Assembly (NCBI GenBank): GCA_017882245.1
Contig: JADGPV010000150.1
Span: forward strand, 1 to 11,707
Reading direction: 5' to 3'
DNA length: 11,707 nucleotides
Source of the DNA: Bacteroidales bacterium
GTDB taxonomy: Bacteria; Bacteroidota; Bacteroidia; Bacteroidales; VadinHA17
Positions 6,910 through 11,707 of the stretch are shown here, one piece after another (position 1 is the stretch's first letter; every line of letters begins with the position of its first letter). Made by a program: the position numbers and the translations under genes. Below the pieces are notes generated by a model. It had not been told where the DNA came from. It did no database searches and was given only the letters and a program-made list of their open reading frames with translations.

Positions 6910-7350
6910 ATGAAAGGATCTTTTCTCATATTAATGTTTCTCGTTTCAGCCATCTCTGCCGGAGCACAGGATTTCATTGGTCTGAGTGAGCAGACCATAA
7001 AGCAGATTATGTCTGAGAAAAACCCTCGTATGATAATAGATAGTAAGGTGAAGAATGATACATTCAGATACCTTACATATTGCTCTGAAGACAAAGAAGA
7101 AACATGGGTCATATTCATCGATGAGAAAGGAAGATGCAACGGAGTTAGGATTAGCTGTGATAACAGGTTCCTTAATGACAGGAGAAAAGAGCTCAACACT
7201 CTTTACGGTTCAGGGGAGAATGACAATTGGACGTATAAGTCAAGGGGAAGTGAAATATCTGTCCGCCTTGAAGATGAGACATGGTTCTTCACAATAACCT
7301 ACCAGAAAATACAGCAAAAGGGCAAAAGTGGAAACGACAGAGCTGCTTAA
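6910..7350 (+). CDS. Small secreted protein of unknown function inside the bat operon
   Basis: I do not recognise a named family for this 146-residue protein. It has a clear signal peptide (about 1-20, ending SAGAQ), so the mature form of about 126 residues should be periplasmic. No lipobox is present. The mature part starts with a helix-like segment (GLSEQTIKQIMSEKNP). Alternating strands follow, carrying three cysteines within about 25 residues (YLTYCSEDK, KGRCNGVRISCDN), then NWTYKSRGSE and a C-terminal ETWFFTITYQ strand. This pattern resembles small alpha/beta secreted proteins scattered through Bacteroidota, but I can name no domain. It starts 5 bp after moxR. Its last 23 bp overlap the DUF58 gene in another frame, which argues that it is a real, co-translated member of the operon. 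It may assist or sense the periplasmic Bat complex; that is inference only. Confidence 0.8.
   Translation: MKGSFLILMFLVSAISAGAQDFIGLSEQTIKQIMSEKNPRMIIDSKVKNDTFRYLTYCSEDKEETWVIFIDEKGRCNGVRISCDNRFLNDRRKELNTLYGSGENDNWTYKSRGSEISVRLEDETWFFTITYQKIQQKGKSGNDRAA
7316..7327 (+). promoter_or_regulatory. Ribosome binding site supporting the GTG start of the DUF58 gene
   Basis: AAAAGGG (7316-7322) lies 5 nt before the GTG at 7328, inside the 3' end of the small secreted-protein gene. It supports reading the DUF58 gene from GTG with a 23-bp overlap, since the protein then begins METTELLKKVRK, as usual for this family in Bacteroidota. Confidence 0.45.
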
Positions 7351-8191
7351 GAAGGTCAGGAAAATTGAAATCAGATCACGCGGTCTGACACGACAGATCT
7401 TTGCCGGGGAGTACCATAGTGCTTTTCGCGGCAGAGGTATGGCTTTCAGCGAGGTGCGTGAATACCAGTTCGGCGACGACATCCGCAGTATCGACTGGAA
7501 TGTCACGGCACGGTTCGGCCATCCTTATGTTAAGATCTTCGAGGAGGAGCGGGAGCTCACCGTAATGCTGCTAGTAGATGTCAGCCGCTCGGGAGACTTC
7601 GGAACCGTCACTGGTACAAAGAGGGAAATGATGACCGAGATAGCAGCCGTCCTCTCATACTCTGTAATTGCCAACAATGACAAGGTAGGTCTGATACTTT
7701 TCTCTGACAGGGTGGAGAAATATATTCCCCCGAAAAAAGGGAGGGCTCATATGCTAAGGATCATACGTGAGTTGCTAAGCTATGAACCGCAGTCGTCAGG
7801 AACGTCACTCAGTGAACCCCTTCGATTCCTTACAAATGTAATAAGGAAGAGATGCACGGCTTTTATACTGTCTGATTTCATGGCTCCGCCATTTGTTGAA
7901 GCGCTTCGGATTGCATCCGGCAAGCATGACCTTGTTGCACTTAACATAAGCGACAGACGCGAGAAAGAAATTCCTGATGTTGGATTTATGCGTGTGACTG
8001 ACCCGGAAACAGGTAACGAAAACTGGATCGATACCTCTTCCGCAAAGATCAGGAAGGATTATGCCGACCTCTGGAAACGTCATGAGGAGACCGTAAGCAG
8101 CTCATTTATCAGCTGTGGCATTGATTCGGCGACCATCAGCACGGGTGAAGATTACATCAAACCCCTGATATCACTCTTCAAACACAGATAA
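7328..8191 (+). CDS. DUF58 protein with VWA-like domain, MoxR partner
   Basis: This 287-residue cytosolic protein has no membrane segment. The DUF58 signature is clear: GRGMAFSEVREYQFGDDIRS (35-54), then IDWN (55-58). A VWA fold follows, with the metal-site motif DVSRS (84-88, DxSxS). A later threonine in GTSLSEPL and an aspartate in ILSDF could complete the metal site. DUF58 genes almost always follow moxR, and the protein is thought to be a MoxR client or adaptor linking it to the membrane Bat proteins. The start is a GTG overlapping the preceding gene by 23 bp. The residues after it (METTELLKKVRKIEIRSRGL) are the conserved N-terminus of Bacteroidota members, so a later start would lose family sequence. 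The next gene begins 4 bp after its stop. Confidence 0.9.
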   Translation: METTELLKKVRKIEIRSRGLTRQIFAGEYHSAFRGRGMAFSEVREYQFGDDIRSIDWNVTARFGHPYVKIFEEERELTVMLLVDVSRSGDFGTVTGTKREMMTEIAAVLSYSVIANNDKVGLILFSDRVEKYIPPKKGRAHMLRIIRELLSYEPQSSGTSLSEPLRFLTNVIRKRCTAFILSDFMAPPFVEALRIASGKHDLVALNISDRREKEIPDVGFMRVTDPETGNENWIDTSSAKIRKDYADLWKRHEETVSSSFISCGIDSATISTGEDYIKPLISLFKHR

Positions 8192-8195
8192 TAAA

Positions 8196-9164
8196 ATGAG
8201 AAGAGCATTTGCACTGGTTGCCATATTATCACTTTTCATTGCGGCATATTCGCAGAAGATAACCGTTAAGTCTTCTCCTGACACAACAGCCATCCTCATC
8301 GGCGATCAGATCGGATTTTCAGTATCGGCTACTATCCCCTCAGGCATAAATGCTACTCTCAGCACTATGAAAGACACTCTGGCAAGCAAGATCATAGTTC
8401 TCGGCAGGAGTGCCCGTGATACCGTCAAATCACCTGATGGGAATATGACTGTGACGGACAGATACCTTATTACTTCGTTTGATTCAGGCACATATTCAAT
8501 ACCCCCGTTCTATGCCGAGTTCCTTTCAGGTGATAGCATAAGAAGATATTATTCAGATTACTCATACCTGCAAGTGGCGCGTCCTGACGTTACTCCGAAG
8601 GACACGACAGATGTCATTTATGACATAGTGCCTCCCCGCACTGCACCATTGACTTTCAGGGATATCCTTCCGTGGCTTGTAATAGCTTTAATAGCAGCAG
8701 CAGTCATATACCTGCTGGCAAGGTTCCTGCCAAGAAATCCCCTGAAGAGATTTATCAGGCCTCCGGTCCCGAGCGAGCCGGCGCATATTATCGCACTTCG
8801 CGAACTGAACCGACTCAGAGAGGAAGAGGTCTGGCAGAAGGGAGAGGTGAAGGAATTTTACTCGAGGCTGTCGGACATTTTACGAAGGTATATTTATAAC
8901 CGGTATGGTATAATGTCTCCGGAGATGACCACGGACGAGACTGTACGGATGCTTCAGAAGGCAGCCGTGACTACCCGTGACGAGATGTCACTGGTAAGGG
9001 AGCTTCTTTCGCTTTCAGATATGGTTAAGTTTGCCAAATATGTGCCACAGAGCGAGATACATGAGAAGTCAATTGACGACGCTATCAGGTTTGTAGATCT
9101 GACATGTGAGCCGGAAGTGGCTGCTGCACAGAACAGCAACGGGAAAGGAGGGAAGGATGCATAA
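8196..9164 (+). CDS. BatD/DUF4381-like membrane-anchored protein of the Bat operon
   Basis: This 322-residue protein has an N-terminal signal peptide (about 1-19, ending AAYSQ) and a periplasmic, strand-rich region to about residue 155. One transmembrane helix (about 158-177) leads to a positively charged cytosolic segment and an alpha-helical domain (about 190-310). That domain includes HIIALRELNRLREEEVW and a VKEFYSRLSDILRRYI segment, the DUF4381-like hallmark. The periplasmic part resembles a shortened BatD ('oxygen tolerance') domain, with DTTAILIGDQIGFSV near its start. In Bacteroidota Bat operons a protein of this shape commonly sits between DUF58 and BatA, and full-length BatD usually follows BatC. 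It probably links the cytosolic MoxR/DUF58 pair to periplasmic BatA and BatB. Its end overlaps the batA start by 8 bp (ATGCATAA). Confidence 0.75.
   Translation: MRRAFALVAILSLFIAAYSQKITVKSSPDTTAILIGDQIGFSVSATIPSGINATLSTMKDTLASKIIVLGRSARDTVKSPDGNMTVTDRYLITSFDSGTYSIPPFYAEFLSGDSIRRYYSDYSYLQVARPDVTPKDTTDVIYDIVPPRTAPLTFRDILPWLVIALIAAAVIYLLARFLPRNPLKRFIRPPVPSEPAHIIALRELNRLREEEVWQKGEVKEFYSRLSDILRRYIYNRYGIMSPEMTTDETVRMLQKAAVTTRDEMSLVRELLSLSDMVKFAKYVPQSEIHEKSIDDAIRFVDLTCEPEVAAAQNSNGKGGKDA
9146..9151 (+). promoter_or_regulatory. Strong Shine-Dalgarno site that decides the batA start
   Basis: AGGAGG lies 5 nt before the ATG at 9157, one of the best Shine-Dalgarno matches in the window. It favours this start over an in-frame ATG at 9106, which would add 17 polar, uncharacteristic residues and lengthen the overlap with the preceding gene to 59 bp. 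Confidence 0.7.
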
Positions 9165-10149
9165 CGTCGTCTTCGAGAACGGATGGTTCCTCTGGTTTCT
9201 CCTTATTATACCTCTTCTCCTGGCGTACTATATTTATCGCCAGGGCAAGTCCCATGCTGCCATAAAACTGTCCACGGCCAGTTTTTTACAGGGTGGCAGC
9301 AAGACCTTCCGTCATTGGCTCCGTCATCTGCTTTTTGCTATGAGGATAGTGGTGATTGCTCTTGTAATTATAGTGATTGCACGCCCGCAGAACGTTGACA
9401 AATGGCAGAGCTCAACCACCGAGGGGATAGATATAGTAATGGCTCTTGATGTCTCAGGCAGCATGCTTGCGCGGGACTTCAGTCCTGACAGGCTTGAAGC
9501 CTCCAAGAATGTCGCAACTGAGTTTATCAGCGGAAGGCCTTATGACCGCATCGGACTGACAGTCTTCAGCGGCGAGAGCTTCACAGAGTGCCCGCTGACG
9601 ACTGATCATGCAGTCCTGATCAATCTCCTCAGGGAGGTTAAAAGCGGCATCATCGAAGACGGTACGGCAATCGGTGTGGGCCTGGCAACAGCCATCAACA
9701 GGATAAAAGATTCTGATGCCATAAGCAAGGTGATAATCCTGCTGACTGACGGAGTTAACAACAGGGGGTCTATCGATCCTGTAACTGCAGCTGAGATAGC
9801 AAAGACATTCGGCATCAGGGTATATACAATCGGTGTAGGAAGTATGGGATATGCAGATTATCCCGTGCAGACCCCGTTCGGCATTCAGTATCAGAAAATG
9901 CAGGTTGAGATTGACGAGGCACTCCTCAGAAAGATTGCTGACCTCACTGGCGGACAGTATTTCAGGGCTGTCGACAATACAAGCCTGGAGAAGGTATATA
10001 ATGAAATAGATAAACTCGAAAAGTCAAAAATAGAAACAAGAGAAAACAGCAAGCGTGAGGAAGTATTCATGCCATGGGCTCTGGCAGCAGCCATATTACT
10101 TAGCCTTGAGCTGCTTCTCAGGTATCTGTTTATGAGAAACTTGTCATAG
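9157..10149 (+). CDS. batA: BatA, membrane-anchored VWA protein
   Basis: This protein has 330 residues from the ATG at 9157. The N-terminus, FENGWFLWFLLIIPLLL, is the usual BatA start and forms the first membrane helix (about 10-27). A second helix lies at 57-75 and ends ARPQ, the standard lead-in to the VWA domain. The metal-ion-dependent adhesion site is complete: DVSGS (98-102), a threonine in EDGTAIGVGLA, and an aspartate in LLTDGVNNRG. A last helix lies near 307-325. The topology puts the VWA domain in the periplasm between the second and last helices. BatA belongs to the Bacteroides aerotolerance set, linked to oxygen or stress survival in B. fragilis, though this role does not hold in every bacterium. 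It probably pairs with the adjacent BatB and is activated by MoxR. Confidence 0.92.
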   Translation: MHNVVFENGWFLWFLLIIPLLLAYYIYRQGKSHAAIKLSTASFLQGGSKTFRHWLRHLLFAMRIVVIALVIIVIARPQNVDKWQSSTTEGIDIVMALDVSGSMLARDFSPDRLEASKNVATEFISGRPYDRIGLTVFSGESFTECPLTTDHAVLINLLREVKSGIIEDGTAIGVGLATAINRIKDSDAISKVIILLTDGVNNRGSIDPVTAAEIAKTFGIRVYTIGVGSMGYADYPVQTPFGIQYQKMQVEIDEALLRKIADLTGGQYFRAVDNTSLEKVYNEIDKLEKSKIETRENSKREEVFMPWALAAAILLSLELLLRYLFMRNLS

Positions 10150-10156
10150 TGTAGCG

Positions 10157-11212
10157 ATGGATACGTTCAGATTTGCACAGCCTGATATGCTCTACCTGCT
10201 CCTCCTGGTACCGGTGCTCATTTTAATATGGATCACGGGTAACAGGAGAAGAAGGATTGCGCGGGAGCGCTTTGGCGAACCTGACCTTGTGAAGAGACTG
10301 TCGCCAGACTATTCACCAGGCAGGATGTCGGTCAAGTTCTTTTTACGATTGCTGGCATTGGTCTTTGCAGTGCTTACGGTCGCCAGACCACAGTTCGGTT
10401 CCAGGCTGGAGCAGGTCAAACGTGAGGGAGTGGAGGTCATAATAGCCCTTGATGTTAGCAACTCAATGCTAGCGGCAGATATCACTCCTTCAAGACTGGA
10501 AAGGGCCAAACAGGCAATAGCGCAGCTCGTCGACCAGCTGAGGGATGACAGGATTGGACTTATTCTTTTCGCAGGTGATGCTTATACACAGATACCAGTC
10601 ACCAATGACTATCTCTCTGCAAAGATGTTTCTGGAATCTGCAGGACCAGATGCCATTTCAAAACAGGGTACAGCTATCGGAGCGGCTATTAACCTTGGTA
10701 TCAGATCATTCTCACCTGAAAGCGATAAAAGCAGGGCGCTGATAATAATCACTGACGGTGAAAACCATGAGGACGATGCCGTTGAAGCTGCCAGGGCCGC
10801 TGCCGGAAAAGGAATTGTGATACATACCATAGGTATCGGTTCACCTGACGGATCACCAATTCCTTTGAAAGCCGGCGGCGGAAGTGATTATCTGAAAGAC
10901 GGGGATGGAAATACCGTGATATCAAAACTCGATGAGAAGGGATTGCAGGAGATAGCTTCAGTTACCGGAGGAAGGTATGTAAGAGCAAACAACACCAGCC
11001 TGGGTCTCAATGAGATCTATAATGATATAGGCCGCATGAAGAAGTCGGAAGCCGACACCGTCATGTACACTGAATATAATGATCAGTTCCTTGTACCCGC
11101 TGCCATAATGTTTATACTGCTGGCTATAGATGTCTTGCTTACTGATCGTAAAAACCATATACTGAGACGATTGGGAATAATTGAAGCGCAGGCTAAAAAT
11201 CATCGGTCATGA
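10157..11212 (+). CDS. batB: BatB, membrane-anchored VWA protein
   Basis: This 351-residue paralogue of BatA has the same layout. It begins FAQPDMLYLLLLVPVLILIW (helix about 11-27), followed by a basic cytosolic stretch (RRRR, 30-33). A second helix (about 60-75) ends ARPQ. The VWA domain has an intact metal site: DVSNS (99-103), the threonine of KQGTAIGAAIN, and the aspartate of IITDGENHEDD. A glycine-rich insert (KAGGGSDYLKDGDGN) before the last helices is typical of BatB. A C-terminal helix (FLVPAAIMFILLAIDVLL) anchors the domain. It lies 7 bp after batA. Its stop overlaps the batC start as ATGA, a classic coupling arrangement. The split from BatA rests on gene order and the insert; both are unmistakable Bat VWA proteins. 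Confidence 0.92.
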   Translation: MDTFRFAQPDMLYLLLLVPVLILIWITGNRRRRIARERFGEPDLVKRLSPDYSPGRMSVKFFLRLLALVFAVLTVARPQFGSRLEQVKREGVEVIIALDVSNSMLAADITPSRLERAKQAIAQLVDQLRDDRIGLILFAGDAYTQIPVTNDYLSAKMFLESAGPDAISKQGTAIGAAINLGIRSFSPESDKSRALIIITDGENHEDDAVEAARAAAGKGIVIHTIGIGSPDGSPIPLKAGGGSDYLKDGDGNTVISKLDEKGLQEIASVTGGRYVRANNTSLGLNEIYNDIGRMKKSEADTVMYTEYNDQFLVPAAIMFILLAIDVLLTDRKNHILRRLGIIEAQAKNHRS

Positions 11213-11707
11213 CAGTATTGAGCGTAAATAAAATAATTATTGCGGCAGCATGCTTGTTAATGGTGCATTCCACTTTGCTGGGACAGCAGGAGAAAGAGTA
11301 CATAAGAAAGGGAAACAGGTTATACAAAAAGAGCGAGTTCGCCGGGAGCGAAGGCATGTACCGCCGGGCACAGGCACAGGAGAGATCGACATACGATTCC
11401 GGTTTTAACCTTGGCGATGCACTTTACAAACAAGGCAGGTTCAGCGAGGCTGCAAATGAATTTATGAGGACATCGAAAGGCAGTGAGGCAGATTCGATGA
11501 AGCAGGCACAAAGTTTCTATAACCTCGCGAATTCGTTATTGAAAGATCAGAAGTTTGAGGAAAGCATAAAAGCTTACATTAATTCACTGAAGCTTGATCC
11601 CGGTAATGTTGAGGCAAAATACAACCTTGCTTACGCTCAGGATCAGCTAAAGAAACAGGAACAGAAGAAAGACCAGAAGCATGACGAAAACAAGAAGGAT
11701 GAGAACA
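11209..11707 (+). CDS. batC: BatC, TPR-repeat protein (5' part)
   Basis: The gene starts at an ATG (11209-11211) that overlaps the batB stop as ATGA and runs off the right edge, giving 166 residues. A signal peptide (about 1-25, ending TLLGQ) points to the periplasm. Tetratricopeptide repeats follow, with hallmark residues in GFNLGDALYKQGRFSEAANEF (from 65) and FYNLANSLLKDQKFEESIKAY (from 103). A third begins at AKYNLAYAQDQL (from 136), preceded by the LDPGN turn between repeats (129-133). After about residue 147 the sequence turns into a Lys/Gln/Glu/Asp-rich linker (KKQEQKKDQKHDENKKDE), a known feature of BatC between its TPR block and C-terminus. The protein is expected to scaffold BatA and BatB. 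batD and batE would normally follow outside the window. Confidence 0.88.
   Translation, partial: MTVLSVNKIIIAAACLLMVHSTLLGQQEKEYIRKGNRLYKKSEFAGSEGMYRRAQAQERSTYDSGFNLGDALYKQGRFSEAANEFMRTSKGSEADSMKQAQSFYNLANSLLKDQKFEESIKAYINSLKLDPGNVEAKYNLAYAQDQLKKQEQKKDQKHDENKKDEN

Noticed and set aside
9106..9156. Longer batA start at the ATG at 9106, adding 17 residues.
   Set aside because: The added residues (MSRKWLLHRTATGKEGR) do not look like a BatA N-terminus. The ATG at 9157 has AGGAGG 5 nt upstream and begins the conserved membrane helix region.
1..11707. Search for mobile elements, CRISPR repeats, tRNA or rRNA genes and defence systems.
   Set aside because: None was seen. MoxR-VWA pairs also occur in some defence and ternary systems, but the full DUF58-BatA-BatB-BatC order identifies the housekeeping-type Bat operon.

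Overview
The window looks like chromosomal DNA of a member of the Bacteroidota, probably near Bacteroidales/Marinilabiliales. The main reason is a MoxR-Bat (Bacteroides aerotolerance) operon preceded by a homologue of Lnb, the Bacteroidota lipoprotein N-acyltransferase. Weak Shine-Dalgarno sites, A-rich leaders and one exact copy of the Bacteroidota -7 promoter element TAnnTTTG fit this. I see no transposase, integrase, phage gene, CRISPR array, tRNA or rRNA.

Positions 1-2149 (minus strand) hold a short co-directional run, read from right to left. It contains an extended-SDR nucleotide-sugar epimerase/dehydratase-like protein, a cytidylate-kinase-like protein, and the N-terminal 163 residues of an ERG4/ERG24-like (sterol reductase/DUF1295-type) membrane protein that leaves the window on the left. 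A 142-bp divergent spacer (2150-2291) separates this run from the rightward genes. The spacer carries a perfect 6-bp inverted repeat inside a 6-bp direct repeat.

Positions 2292-4594 (plus strand) hold a zinc-ribbon/SAM methyltransferase whose stop codon overlaps the start of glycerol kinase (glpK). The kinase keeps its glycerol-binding residues but lacks the loop that binds the inhibitor fructose-1,6-bisphosphate in E. coli. Positions 4661-5815 encode the Lnb-like protein: signal peptide, periplasmic DUF4105 domain with a His/Cys pair, and a C-terminal multi-spanning membrane domain.

Positions 5909-11707 (plus strand) hold a tightly packed operon: moxR, a small secreted protein of unknown function, a DUF58 protein, a membrane-anchored BatD/DUF4381-like protein, batA, batB and the start of batC. 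In this conserved set the AAA+ ATPase MoxR is thought to work as a chaperone on von Willebrand factor A (VWA) proteins. DUF58 would be the cytosolic VWA partner, BatA and BatB the membrane-anchored ones, and BatC a periplasmic TPR scaffold. Genes are 4-7 bp apart or overlap by 4-23 bp, so translation is probably coupled.

The most interesting structure is a triple direct repeat of CTTTAACA at 11- and 10-bp steps, just upstream of moxR. It lies where an OmpR/PhoB-type activator would bind next to a weak promoter. The small secreted protein in the middle of the operon is the best candidate for an undescribed component. No stretch longer than 300 bp lacks a gene.
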